Of a stretch of DNA of 64,000 bases, positions 51,747-64,000 are shown piece after piece. Position numbers and translations under genes: made by a program. This stretch comes from Hirudo medicinalis (Eukaryota > Annelida > Clitellata > Hirudinida > Hirudinidae). The notes under the pieces are model-generated. The model was not told where the DNA came from. It saw only the letters and a program-made list of their open reading frames with translations, and did not search any database. How positions within the stretch are numbered: the first letter of the stretch is position 1; the number at the start of each line of letters is the position of its first letter. The DNA is taken from assembly GCA_011800805.1 (NCBI GenBank), contig MPNW01000004.1, positions 8,786 to 72,785 on the forward strand. Reading direction: 5' to 3'.

Positions 51747-54700
51747 TTAATGGTCTAAATCTTCAATACCATGAGAGAATTTACAATCTTCTTTCTTCAG
51801 TAAGCATTTGTTAGGATGATACCTATAGAAAAAGCAAATTTTTGTCTTTGTCCTGGACTTGGTTTTTATCTTATTTTGTTTTTTTTTTGTTTGACGATGC
51901 ATGATGAAGTCCTTAAACTGTGTGGAACTCCAGTCACGAAGGGTCACCTCTCCATTCCTTACTAAAAATAAAATTTTAAATAATTTTAATCAATAAATTG
52001 CACCGTTTTTACAAAGCGGTATATTATAAATTTGCCAGTGAAGATGTTAATTTTGCTTTGCTAACAATAATTTTACATTATGCATGTAATGTCGAGAAAA
52101 TAATTAATGCCTTCAAAACTTCCTTACTAGAAAACACATCTGGGCAGTTTTTAAGAACTGTCTGGATTCCACCAGGTGAGGATTTCAATATCTTAAGCTG
52201 ATTAGCATCACAGAGTGTGCATATTTCAACCAAGGGCATCGATCCTGGAATATGAAAAGTGCAATTTCAAATAATATTTCCAATTTTTATTACTAACAAA
52301 GTTTCACAATATTTTTTCTCTATTTGCTATCAATAAGAAGTTTAAATAAATTAATACAAACAAAATTCATAGAATCCAAAAATTAACCTCCTTTATTCCA
52401 CTTTTTTAAGTTGATGTCAATACCATCTTTAGCAATTATATCGACAAAGTTCTCCATCTTCAATAAGTGTTCCATGACTTTCACACAAATTATCTCTAAG
52501 AATGAAGGGTCAATGTTCAAAGAACCCCTCTTGGCCTCCCCTGGGGACCTTGGCTGGAAGTTAATCTCCATATCCTTCTCAACCAAGTTTTCTTGCTTAG
52601 ACATCTTACAATGAGATTCTCTCACATCTTCACCAAGCCTTTTTTTTGAAGCATTTTGAATGGAATGGCATCGAGATTCTATGTACATGTTAATTGCTTT
52701 GAGCCTGTCCAACTTTGAATCTTCATAAAGTCTGAGTCCTATAAAGCATACCTGAAATGAGATCTCCATTTATTTGTAGATTTAGCTTGTACAACGTATG
52801 AAGGAATAATATAGTAATTATGATTAATATAGTGATGGAAGCTGACTTCCATGTTCATCAATATATTAATAGCAACACATAAAGTTCAAGCATTTGAATT
52901 GAGTGGGCTGGAATAAAGAATTAGAATAAACAAATGATGATTAATTACAATTAGCAAATGCAAAAAATTAAGTGATTAATACTATATTATTCAAATATTC
53001 TGGGCACTCACTCTCCTAGTTGAAGGTATCCTAAGGGTGTCTCTATCAACCTTGAAGCCACATACCTTACCCACTTCCTCTATGTAGTTCAGGTACTCCT
53101 CATACTTTCCAGCAACCTTTGGGCCATTATGTAACTTTCTTGAAATGAACTTGCTTGTGAAATCCCATGGGCAACAGGGTAGCACAAAATAATGGCACCT
53201 ATCATTCTGATTCCTGCAAACATAAAAATATAATTAAAAGCAATATTAAAGTCATAAAACCAATTAACAATAACAAGAAAAACTTGATGAAAATCAAATA
53301 AAACTCAAATACTCATATGGTTGTTCATTTAAAATTCAATTAATCATGAAATGATTGATGCAACATGCCTGGCTGCCATAACTGATATCCATGGTGTCAG
53401 CTCGTCACTGTGATTACCAATCAACCAGTCAGCACCTGGAAATGGATTTTCTTCACATGGCAAGACTGTGAATTCCTGTAAATGCAAATTGAGGAACAAA
53501 ATGGATAACACAAGGTCAATAACTAAAAATATTTTGTTACTATTTATACAAAGAGAATGAAACTCAAACCAATCAAAATGTTCACATCATATAATCAAGA
53601 TGTTCACATATTTTCTGCTAAATGGGGCACATAACAATAAAAAAAAAACAGAAATGTGTCCAAAACCATTTTAAAGCAGAAACAATGCATTACATGCAAA
53701 TAATTAAAATTAGAATATAAACAAATAATGAGACATCACAGAAAATCCTAGACAATGAGAAAAATAAAGAATTGGGTCAAGGGTTGTCAAAGTGAGGCTT
53801 GTACGTCATCTGAAGATTTTAGGGTGCTTAGGAATAGTTCTTAAGTTATGACACAAAAAAGTATGTTCAAAGATATTTTGGGTTGATTTCAGGCAGAGTG
53901 GAACTACCTGGAACACCAGGTAGCAGGTGAAGCTTATGGAAAGCCTAAGTCAAATGAGCTGACCAATAGGCATGCTTTCCTTTCATTTTAAAGAATTAGG
54001 TATTATAAATACTTATATATGCATGTTTTATAGAAACAACTTAAGTTCTGTTCTTGAACAGATTTAAATGCAAAGACATAAATTTGAGAAAGGATCTCTT
54101 GATTCGAAAATGAAAAATTGAGTTTTAATCAATAAGTCCACAAACAAAATTTAAGTAAGACATTCTGAATGAAACTCTACCCTCAGATCTGCTTTTGGTT
54201 TCAGAGACTCCCAAATCTTCCTCTTTCGAATATCAACTCCATAGCCACAATGCTTCAATTGAAACAAATTTTGTGAACGTAACTCTAAAGCTTTATCATC
54301 ACTTGTAAAATTACCCCCTCAGCATTCAATAGATATACCAGCAGCCCATTGCCACATCCAAGATCAACAAAAACTTTGGACTTCTTTGTTACTCTTTCAC
54401 TATTGGCTTCATCACATCTTTTTTCATCTAGGGATTTCCAAAGGACCTAAGAGCAAATGTCACAGTTTTAGAATGTTAAAGTCCACCTTAATTACCTAAG
54501 TTATTGATTACATCAACATATGTCTTGATATTTATAGCAGTAATAATAATTACTATTATACTGATAGTGCAGGTACTAACCAGCAAGTAAGCTGCAATGC
54601 CAATGTCTTCATAGACAAATTTCAGGGGATCTGTGCTTTCGGTCCACATCTGCATAAACAAATGTGATATTGTTATTCAAAAGTGATGATAGTTAAAGCA

Positions 54701-55820
54701 ATGACATCAAGAACTTTGATGATGACAACTTGCTTCAATAAGGTGCCTGCTATATCTCTCTTTCAGCTCATTGTACTTCTCAATATAGCTTCCCATGTTC
54801 ACTAGCCTCAATGATTTAATTCTGGTGTCTAAAAATTTTTCCTGGCTCCATGAAGCCACCTTCCTTAATAATGTATTTGATAGCCAGGAGATAGATGGAA
54901 AAATGGCTTTAATATCATCATAGATGACAGAGTTCCCCCCATTGTTGTCTACTAATGTAGAGCCCAATGAATTTGAATTGAAGCTTGATCTGTAATCTGC
55001 ATGGCAATACAGCTCAATTCTGGAAATTAAAACATTAACAGAAATGTCTCTTAATTAATAATTGTTTCAGCACGTAGCACAAAAGCATCTCCAACAGATT
55101 GAACATACTTCTTGTTTGTAACATCCAAAGACAATTTATATGCATAGCAATCAAAGATGTTGCTGTCATAATCTCTGATGTCATCTTCACACAACGTTAG
55201 GAAATATGCAGATGGAGAGAAGGCATCTATAAAGTCATGAAATTTGACTTATTGGACAAATATTAAAAAATAATTTATTCTGAATATAACTAGCTTCTGC
55301 AACAACTAAGTGTCATGCTTCAATGAAGAAATTAATGCTTTAGTTGTCTATCATTAAACAGTCTCTAAGCCAATTTAATTTTAATGAATACATAAGTGAA
55401 TACACAAAATCAAATTATGTAAAAACACTAACGCAAACTCTGTATCACCAATTCATATGACCCTTTGACTCTGGGATTCTTGCTAATTAAGCGTCTCAGT
55501 AAAATGTGATAATTTGTTTTTTCAGAACAGTCATTTCCAATTTCTAAAAGCTGAACAGCATCTCTGAGTTTCCTAATCATTAACTTTAACAAAGATTCGT
55601 TGTTCGCAAATTTAATATTAATTGCGTGGAATATGGCAGGTTCTAAAAAAAGTTTTTCTTTTATTTCGCTTAAAGACCAACTTATTTCAAAAATAACTTC
55701 TGAGCCGCACAATCTTCGATTAGCTACATGAGGCTTTTTGATCCAAATAGTTAAAGCCTTTTCAAAACTTTCAAGGTCTGCGCACTCTGAATCCACGGAG
55801 TAAATCAATTCCATTTCCAT
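51747..55820 (-). CDS. TRMT44: Probable tRNA (uracil-2'-O-)-methyltransferase TRMT44/METTL19
   Basis: TRMT44 (yeast Trm44) methylates the 2'-O of U44 in tRNA-Ser, in the cytoplasm, with SAM. First exon 55820 to about 55434 begins MEMELIYS. Further blocks on the minus strand are at about 55225-55090, 55020-54707, 54650-54590 (TDPLKFVYEDIGIAAYLLV) and 54447-54310. The 54447-54310 block has the SAM motif VFVDLGCGNGLLVYLLNAEG at 54372-54313. They continue at 54300-54180 (HCGYGVDIRKRKIWESLK), 53475-53380 (CEENPFPGADWLIGNHSDEL), 53215-53000 (NDRCHYFVLPCCPWDF) and about 52750-52390. The last exon, at about 51945-51747, carries a C-terminal CCCH zinc finger (CFFYRYHPNKCLLKKEDCKF, then SHG). Order and motifs match the animal family throughout. 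Divergent from HAUS1 by about 400 bp. Confidence 0.95.
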
Positions 55821-56226
55821 TTTAAATTGTTTAAGCTTAAATCACCCGTTTTTAAGTATTTAAGATTGATTTACGTGATAACCACTTAATATACGATCTC
55901 TAATCGCCACAACATCGCTTATTTATAAACATCATAAAATGAGTTTAAGGTAATTTTGCTTTAATTAATTTAATAAATTTTAATTGTAATAACATTAAAT
56001 GCTTATTTACAATTTAGTTTAAACGCACAAAATATAATAATACATCAAATATAAAATTAGGTTAATTTACAATATTAATTTTTTAAATGCCAAAAATGCT
56101 AAATACTTATATTTAAAAAAAAATTGTTTTTCTTAAAATTTTAGTGTGCAGTAAGTTTTTTATAAGAGGGAAAATTGAAATGACATCCCGGTGATCGATG
56201 TGTGATATTATTTAATATAAGGTTTT
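55821..56226. promoter_or_regulatory. Shared upstream region of TRMT44 and HAUS1 (putative bidirectional promoter)
   Basis: The two start codons are 406 bp apart on opposite strands. The stretch is AT-rich, without an ORF or repeat, and holds both 5' UTRs and both promoters. No clear TATA box or known element can be assigned. The role follows from the geometry only. Confidence 0.5.
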
Positions 56227-58280
56227 ATGATGGATCAGAGACAGAAAAAGGTAATTGTGAGCCACTAGTAAATACCCGATTGCAGTTAATAGTTAATTGC
56301 ATGGCATGTAATATTTCACTGTTTTAATGAATTCGGTGGCATGTTTATTTTGTTTATGAATAGCAAGTTGATGGGATTATGGCCTGGCTTAAGGAAATAC
56401 TCCGGGGAGACTTAGTTGTCGCACTTGATGTCAAAGATTCAATGCTTCCAGTTTTGCAACAACTTATGGAAAAGAATAAAAAGGCAAACACAGACGTGAT
56501 GTTTATCACGAAGGATTTAGATAGAAACGCCCAATATTACGATCAAAAAGGTTTTTCCCATAAAATATTCGTGTGAATTGTTTTGTATTATCTTTTCAAC
56601 AGAGCTTACATTTATTCAGCCAAAGAATTAGAAACAATTCTTAACAACTCTGGCTTTTTGATTGATACCTTATCACAAGATTCCAAGGAAAGCATTTCAT
56701 GTCTGTCTGCTGTTGCCCATACTCTTAATGTCGAAGAACCAAGCAATGCAAGGTGAGAGTGATCATGGCATCTAAATGTATTTTTATTAAGGATGCTTAC
56801 TTTATTATGTTTCCTAATTATACAGTAATTGTAAAAATCTATTGTGTTAATTAATGAATTGCATTTCATTCTATTGGAAATGGACTTGGCAGAAATAGTA
56901 CTGCCACAAGTACTTCAAATTCTGTGACTCGTGAAAGCTAAATTTTTAGTCTCTAGTTCAATATTGTTGTTATTTTCATTTAGCTTTGCTCTTGCTATCA
57001 CAGAGGCACATAATGAAAGGTTAAAAATTGAAAACTCCTTAGAAGAAGAGAAGAAGATAATGGAAAAACTAGGGGTCATGCTACAAAAGCAGCTGTCTCT
57101 AGTCACGACACTTGAAAAGTTGTTTTTCTATTACATTATATAGGCAGCATCTAATTTAATATAACTGAATAAACCTGAATATGAATTTAACATGTGGAAA
57201 CACCAGCATCCACATTAACAACTATTCCCATTAGTTATAATTTTACCATTAGTCCAATTTTAATTAGTAACTTTTGAGTTATGTGATGCACATAAATATT
57301 TAGACTGTTGTCATTCTCATTCTCTTACATAAGCACTAATAAGTAATAAAGTATGGTAAATCACCTTCCTTGACTATGTGTTGTACTTCAACTCTAACAA
57401 ACCTTTAGCCTTCACATTTCCCTTGAGGAGCAGAGCAAAGAAGATGATCAGGATGCCAAAGAGAAGTCCAAGAGGACATCTTTCCTCCAACACAAAACTA
57501 AAGAATACACCACCAACATAGGCAGACTCAAGGTTTTATAATTACACTAATATTAACAAGCTTAACAGATTTAATCTATTTTGTGACTAATTTTACGTAT
57601 TTGCAATATTGACACAATTACAATATTACACAGAATGAGCTGATTGCAGCCGGCCTGGACCCTCAATTGAAACACACCCATTTAGCTAAGACTTCTGACG
57701 TTTGCCATTATTTTATTCTTTATTTTAGCTCATTCAATAGTTTGTTAAACTTTCCTAAAAGGTTTGTGCTGTTATTGATGATTATGTCCCACAGGATCTG
57801 AAAGCAACTAAGGAGGAACTTACAGAAAAGAAGAAACAGCTGTATGCCTATAAGTCCATAGCTCCAGTAAGTTATCAGCCATCTAGATCTAGTCAATGTT
57901 TATCTATTTTGCAAATTTGTGGTCCATTTAGCCATGTGACATTAGGCTTTTCTTTCAACATTTGAAAGAAGTGACAGAATTTTCACAAACTAGGATTCAA
58001 ATTCCTACCAGAACATAACTTTCTACTGCAAACATTTTTTTCCATGTTCTAACTTAAGATTATTTAGCAATAATTCAGCTCAGCCATCTGAATAGTGATC
58101 TGATATACCTCCATTTTCAGAATACACACTTAGCAAAGATTGGCTTGGAAGAGGCAAGAAGGGAATTGGTTTGTCTCACACCATAATCCACTAAAAAGCA
58201 GGTTTAACTAATATGTGTATGAATTTCAGGAGTCTCTAGAAGCCAAGCTGACCAACATGATTGATTTTATGCATACCTGA
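56227..58280 (+). CDS. HAUS1: HAUS augmin-like complex subunit 1
   Basis: HAUS1 (CCDC5) is a coiled-coil subunit of the augmin complex, which recruits gamma-tubulin to spindle microtubules for branching nucleation. Nine exons: 56227-56250, 56364-56550, 56605-56752, 56984-57118, 57409-57532, 57634-57699, 57795-57866, 58121-58168 and 58230-58280 (TGA). Phases are consistent throughout; exon 3 uses the second AG of CAACAGAG. Landmarks are VDGIMAWLKEI near the N-terminus ('AAWLKKIF' in human), NTDVMFITKDL, the coiled-coil block ITEAHNERLKIENSLEEEKK, KTKEYTTNIGRLK and GLDPQLKHTHLAK ('GMDASLSHQSLV'). The C-terminus is NTHLAKIGLEEARREL then ESLEAKLTNMIDFM, very close to the human end. Length about 284 residues, as in vertebrates. 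AATAAA at about 58334. Tail to tail with the SENP gene. Confidence 0.93.
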
Positions 58281-58568
58281 TGAACTCCCACACCTACATT
58301 TTTGTTTAAATGGTGCAGTTATGTTATTATACAAATAAAGATTCATTATCACAGACTTCTCAGCTTTTAAATTTATTTTAGGTGAAATCAACATCATTCT
58401 AAACTTAACCAAGTTATGGAATTTTCACTAATAACTTACAACTAATCTTAACTTAAAAACAATAAAAGAATTTTGTGCAAGACCAGGGATATGGACCCAC
58501 ATTTCAGAGTTCATTTTCAGAATGTCTAAACATAAGGCATTGCTACAGTCATTTGAGCTCCCACAGAT

Positions 58569-61500
58569 TCACTTGTTTTGTTTATCCTCATTGTGTAGTT
58601 GCATGATTAACTGCTGTATTTCTTTTCTCTTGTCACGAATGGCATCATGTGTAAACCATTCAGCAGTGTTTGAGATAGGCATTATGAAGTCTTTTATGGG
58701 CTTCTGCAAATAAACAAAGCCTTTTATGATGACATAAGTCAAATATATTTTACTGTTTTCTGGTTGTTTTATATTTGTATATATTGTTAAAAATTGCATG
58801 TTATGCTCATCCCAGATCTAACTCTGCCCCCAAGTTAAAAAAAAAAATGAACCCTGAAAAAGCTTTCCACATATTTGAGGACAAACACCCCACAGTCTGT
58901 GGAATTGTTTTGTTGAGGGCAGTTAGGATTGAATCCGGGAAAGGTGTTCTCTGAGAATTCTCTTGCCCCCTCCACATCCTGCTTTTTGAGGTTCCATTCT
59001 TCCTGAAGGTATCTGCATATAGGAATAACCTGTGATTGCCCACATCTGACTTTCATGTTACCTAGCATAATGGCTGTGATTGTAGTAATATTGCAAATAA
59101 GCATAATATTATGTAATTATTGGCAACACCTAAAATACTAAAATCAACATGATCTTTGAGAATGAGGCTCACTCTCTTAATGTCTTTGTGACTGTTTGAT
59201 GTCCAACCATGCCAAGAGAATCAAAGATGAGAATGCAAGGCCTGCCATAATTTGCAGATTAGCATATTTACCAGTAATCTAATTATCACCGAAGCAATAT
59301 TGTGGGATAAAATAGCTCACTGTTTTAATCTTATAACAGGTTCTTGTTTCACATCTGAATTCTAAAAAAATACAAACTCATGAATGTATAAGCAATGTCA
59401 GCATCTTGAAAACTTGGCACCAATAAGAGCTTCAATTTTGCTTTAGTGTGCCTCTAAATCAATTAAAGAAGAGGTTTTAGTGCTCACTGATGCTTGGTAA
59501 TGCTCGATGACAGGGCTTTTCAAGCCTGGGAAGCAGACCACTGCCAGGAACCAGTGAGAGCTAGAAAATAATATATTACCACAAGTAATCAATTTTGGAT
59601 TCGGTGATATGTTGCTAGCACTTAGATTTTAGCATAAACATAAGCTTAGCACCACAAAAAAATTATTCCAGGGAGCATTTAACAAATATTACATAGTTAA
59701 TAGAATTTGTTCACCAATGAAACGTTGTTATATAACCACCTTTCAATGATTGGAATAATAATGAAATCTTTGCCAAAGAGATCAACATGCCGAGTCCATG
59801 TTTTAACCCTCGAATGTCTCACCTGTTGAGGCCTGCCATAAATAACAATTTGTTTCTAGATAGGATATGCCATTGCAAAATTATTTTAAGATTTTATACA
59901 CATTTTATAAAATAATCAATAGTAATAATCTTTTATAACAATGTTTTTATGGAAGCCTAATGGTCAAACTAAAGTCATTTACTTTTAAGAATTTATGAAC
60001 AAGCAAATCTCGCTAAACACCAGACATAGGTGTGCATGGTTACATCGGTTATTAATCATTAATCACAGGCCATCGGAACAAGTGTTCATTTGATTACTAA
60101 TTTCTTAAGGAAACAAATTTGCAAACACACGTTTGAGAGGAACCAGCTGCAGCATCCTGAGTCCTGTCTTCGGCAACCATTTTTCCGTAAAAGAACGAAC
60201 TGAATAGATGGACACTGTTCCTGGTGGTTTCATCCAAGTGTTCCTCCAAAAAGTATCTAAAATATATATATATATATATATATATCATCATATATAGAAC
60301 TTTTAATTCTATTAATTTTTTAATTCATTCGTTTCACAAATTACGCAACACTGCGGTTTAATGTTGTATCTTTGAATATTTGTGTGGTTGTTTCAATTTT
60401 TGAGCTTTTTTGGACTCAGCCTTAAACTAATTAAAAAATTAAACTAATAATATTCCCCCTTTACTTAGATCAATCGCTAAGCATACGAAGAAAAACAAAA
60501 TAAACTTATTCAACCCAAAAGGAACCCAAAAGGAGTCTTGAAGGAAATTTAACCCACTAATTTAGAAAGCTTTTGTGTTATGCTTTAGTTCCAAGTATAT
60601 ATGAATTTGTAACACCTTTAAGATGTAACAAATTTAAATTATCAAAAGTATGCAAACAATGCAGAGAAACCATAAATTGATGGACAATGTAAAATTTTAC
60701 TTTAGGTAAAAGTCTATGATGTTGTCATTCAGTAACTCTCCCTCATTGAGACAGTAGTAGTCCTCAGTAGTAATAGTCATTCTTCCTGGACCTGGAGCTG
60801 GAGGATAGGTAAAGAGGCTGCCATAAAAAAAATATAGGTTAGTTAATTGCCCAAGCAACATCACTTACCCTTAATATATTGATTACAATTATTATTCTAT
60901 TATTTATAACAAAATAATTTTCACCTGACAATGGGACCTTTTTTCCTAGGTTCTTGGGTTCTTTCGCCGGTTGATATTCCAGAAAGTTTTTTCGCAAGAA
61001 CAATTATTTGGGCCTTTGGGATTGATGCACCAGTTCTGATTGTATTATTTGGCACATTGATGTTGAAGATGTTGTTTGTTATGTTGATGTTGTTACTGCC
61101 AACAATGTTTATAGGATGATTGCCCCCAACAATAACAAATGAAGGGAGTTGCTGTGCTGTATGCTGCATTCCCTGTGCAGATGTGGCAGCGGTAATGGTC
61201 GATGCAGGGGACGATAGAGATTGACTTACTGAAGACATGACTTGAGTGGGAGTGCTACATGTTTGGTTAAGAACACTTCCAGTATGGGGAGGAATATTCT
61301 TTGTAAGGGTGGTAACGTTGAGCACAGATCCAATTAGCTCAGAGGTCTCACTTCCACTAAGAGTAGATATATCAAGAGAACTCCCGAACTTCTCTGACAA
61401 GTGCTTGGCAATGATCTCCAGGCTCTTCATCACTGTTGAATGGCCAAGGTTATCCCTCTCAACACTGTTTTTCTTGCTTGGAATTAGGAGAATATGACAT

Positions 61501-63653
61501 TTGCCAAGGTCTAAAATTAGACAAGAAATTTGTTATAATAATAATAAGAACAACTACAATAATAAATAATAATAGCAACATCAACAATAATAATACGTAT
61601 ATTTACACTGTGCCACAAGCAACAGGGTTTAGACCACTTACATGGTGCCATCTCCCAGAGGCACTTTGTGGGGGTGCAAGCTATATTATGAACATGGCTA
61701 ATCATCAAGCATCTTTAAGATGATTTAAAATTAGCTTAGACCAGTGATTTTAGCATGAGCAAATTAGTTTCATTTTGGTATAACAATTATTAACAATTAT
61801 AAGATCAAACAAATTTAATGTAATGTAATTATTAACATTTTTATGTATATTTAACAAAAGTTTTTCAACATCACTTGCCTGGGCTAAATGGATCAAATAT
61901 GGAGGTATCAAATGAAAAATGTGTTCCCACAAGCCTTTGAACCTTTTCAGTGACTTTTAAGAAAAAAACTGGGCCACACAGTCCATGGTGGATGGACATT
62001 TTAGTGACCTCTCTCAGGGGTATATCAACTGAAACAATAAATCATCCATTCAGAAACATAAATTATCCTAACAAGGCCATTTTACAAATTATGATAATTA
62101 GTAAAATTAGGTCAGAAATGGCATTCCAATCTTGCTTATTTACAATTCATAAAATAAGAAAAATTGAATCTGAATTTGTAAAACTTAAGTATTTTGATCT
62201 ATTTGAAAATATAGTGACATAACACAATTTAATTAGAAATATATTATAATAAAGAAAAATATATCACTTACAGTGGAAAAAAGGAAATCATAAAATTATG
62301 TTTGCGGAAGATATACAATTTTTTGACAACACAAAGGTATATGATTCAACAAATCAACTAAAAAAATCTATTAAATCTATTTTGCTTGAAGGACTCGGGC
62401 ATTTAAATTAACGAAGATTTTGACAATGAGAGAAGATATTAAAAACTCTTGTCTGTTTTGCCAGAATTAGGCAAATATTAGGTTAAATTAAATTTAAAAA
62501 CATCAAGGCACTTATTTTGATCACATTAGAAATGTATGTAAATGTTTAGAAATATACATTCTTTCTGATTATTGCAAAGGTTTACACAATAAAAATGTCC
62601 AAATACATTACTTACAATGACTAGTGCAGTTAAGGTTGGTTAGCCTGATAAACTCCAGAGCCAAGTGGCACATTCTGAGTACACCACCCCTTCCCCTTCC
62701 AAAGAAGGCCTGCCTAAGGGGACAATGAAGTAGGAATTCAGAGTTATTAATGTCACATATACCGGTGGTAGAGAGCGGCTGTGAGGGCTGGGCCTGCACG
62801 TGTAAGGGTTAAATTTATTAATAAATGGATTGCCAACCATTCGGTGAAATTTGTTTAATAAAAATCTCAAATATATTTCTCAGTTGCAAAAGTGATTGCA
62901 GTAATTGTTCATCAAACCTGGAGTGTCTTATTTGGTTGGATTGGAACTTCATCTTCATCATCAGAAGATAAAATATGAACAACATCTAGAAAAATTGTAA
63001 TACCAGTTAGGCAATCTCTCAAATTAACAATATCTGAATGCAGAAGATTTGTAAACACCTGATGCAATGGACTAAGTAACAATGCAACAGGCAAATAATA
63101 ACAATAATTACAAGATTTAAAAATCCTAATTCTGAAATTCAAACTTATGAACTGTATCACATAGGTAGATTTCAACAATGCTCATCCATTAAATATTCAA
63201 TTGTGATGTCTGTTAACTGCTAATTTCTCCTCTACATTATAATTTAAGTCATCTTACAAACTGTCATTTTATCCACCACCCAATATTAATTTTAGTTTAT
63301 TATTTCTTGCTTCACATCTGCATAATCTTTTAACAATGTCGCTCACCTTCAAGTGGCCTCATGTGAGTGTTTGGTACGACGAGAGCCGTGGCTTTGGGGC
63401 AATTTTGTCGACAAATATTGGCCAAGGCCTTGAATTGATTGGGTGTAATGAAGATAGGGTTCTTCCCTTGCAATATAGGCATTGGTGAAGAAACTGATTT
63501 CAAAGTGCTCGATTTGGCAGAAGGGGCGACAGTGCAAATGGAAACAACCGGACTTGCTTGAGTTGGAGACAAGGTAGGCTGAGTCTTCACTCTTAAAGAA
63601 GCTTTAGATTTGTTGGCAAGGAGACCGCTCAGGGCATTGTTAACCGAGGACCA
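58569..63653 (-). CDS. SENP6: SENP6/SENP7-type SUMO protease (Ulp2 branch), C-terminal part; 5' end outside the window
   Basis: Removes SUMO, chiefly poly-SUMO-2/3 chains, in the nucleus. Exons in gene order: 63653-63347, 62985-62918 ([12 protein letters not shown], a SUMO-interacting motif), 62793-62616, 62028-61875, 61510-60925 ([11 protein letters not shown], then a long Ser/Thr/Asn-rich insert), 60817 to about 60708, and 60256 to about 60184. The last two carry [27 protein letters not shown] and [20 protein letters not shown]. Next come about 59825-59740 ([19 protein letters not shown]), about 59562-59510 ([16 protein letters not shown], catalytic His codon at 59556-59554), about 59235-59150 ([10 protein letters not shown], Asp at 59222-59220), 59029 to about 58853 ([20 protein letters not shown], Cys at 58894-58892) and 58703-58569. 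The full His-Asp-Cys triad is present. The phase between 61875 and 61510 does not fit, so a small exon is probably missed. SENP6 and SENP7 cannot be told apart in an invertebrate. Confidence 0.96.
60262..60286 (+). repeat. (AT)n microsatellite
   Basis: About 12 perfect AT units immediately upstream (minus sense) of the acceptor of the SENP exon at 60256; length change could affect splicing. Confidence 0.9.
61608..61700 (-). mobile_element. tRNA-derived SINE, copy 6 (partial)
   Basis: On the minus strand, 'agcttgcacccccacaaagtgcctctgggagatggcaccatgtaagtgg' and a 3' end running into TTATTATTGTT parallel the copies at 40.9 and 10.94 kb. The A-box half is missing. It lies in a SENP intron, in the gene's own orientation. 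Confidence 0.75.
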
Positions 63654-64000
63654 CTGAAAATTAAATAAATACATAAGATCGACGAATTTAAATTTTCATC
63701 ACTTGATCGTTGTGCCCTAATCTTAAAAATGTCACTTATATGTCTGCACAATGCAAAGTTAATTTAGTAAAAATCTATGCCCCACATAAATCTTTATAAA
63801 AAAAAACTAGATAAGTGAGTTTTGAAAGAATTTACATGTCTGACTAAATAAATATTTGTCTGCATCTAGCAAGCAAGGCAATAAAAACTTAAATCAATTT
63901 AGTTTATAATTAATCCAAATCCTTTACATCCTTTCTAAACATAGACCAAAAAACCCAAGAAAGGCAATCCTAATAAGCAATCAACAGACATTATGATTCA
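63654..64000 (-). other. Intron of the SENP gene at the right edge
   Basis: Follows (in minus sense precedes) the exon at 63653 with its TTTTCAG acceptor. AT-rich, no exon seen. The N-terminal exons of the protease must lie beyond the window. Confidence 0.6.

Overview
This window is animal nuclear DNA: AT-rich, with GT-AG introns, many (ATT)n/(TAA)n microsatellites, a tRNA-derived SINE family and worn-out LINE and hAT relics. Genes were assembled by eye, joining exons at splice sites where the frame and family similarity agree. Genes found only in metazoans or ciliated eukaryotes (an Iroquois homeobox gene, BBIP1, AHCYL, CHID1) and short to moderate introns suggest a non-vertebrate metazoan, perhaps an early-branching one such as a sponge. 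The species cannot be fixed from the sequence alone.

Layout. 0-5 kb: accessory DNA with a duplicated ~140-bp repeat, a candidate small secreted-protein gene on the minus strand, and a foldback-like structure made of inverted 51-bp tandem repeats that encloses telomere-like CCCTAA repeats. 5.3-12.2 kb: CHID1 (+). 12.8-15.2 kb: DTWD2 (+), tail to tail with the one-exon BBIP1 (-) at 15.4-15.6 kb. 17.6-20.9 kb: an Iroquois (TALE) homeobox gene (-). 21-31 kb: gene-poor, with LINE 3' ends, a hAT remnant and AT-rich low-complexity DNA. 31.3-33.5 kb: a retinol-dehydrogenase-like SDR (-). 33.6-44.8 kb: mostly mobile-element debris around one unknown intronless ORF (41.66-42.62 kb, +) with a Cys-rich centre. 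44.8-49.9 kb: AHCYL (+), 15 exons, with an apparent one-base frameshift near its end. 51.7-55.8 kb: TRMT44 (-). 56.2-58.3 kb: HAUS1 (+). 58.6-64 kb: the C-terminal part of a SENP6/SENP7-type SUMO protease (-), running off the right edge.

The genes do not form one pathway. They are housekeeping and regulatory loci: tRNA modification (DTWD2, TRMT44), cilium (BBIP1), mitotic spindle (HAUS1), SUMO removal (SENP), IP3-receptor and methylation-linked signalling (AHCYL), lysosomal or secreted glycan binding (CHID1), retinoid/lipid oxidoreduction (SDR) and patterning (Irx). TRMT44/HAUS1 are head to head about 400 bp apart and probably share a promoter region. DTWD2/BBIP1, AHCYL/TRMT44 and HAUS1/SENP are tail to tail.

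I found no convincing undescribed multi-gene system. The best leads are the foldback element with telomere-like repeats, the small secreted-protein gene carrying a 46-bp copy of its own first exon, the Cys-rich orphan ORF, and the AHCYL frameshift.
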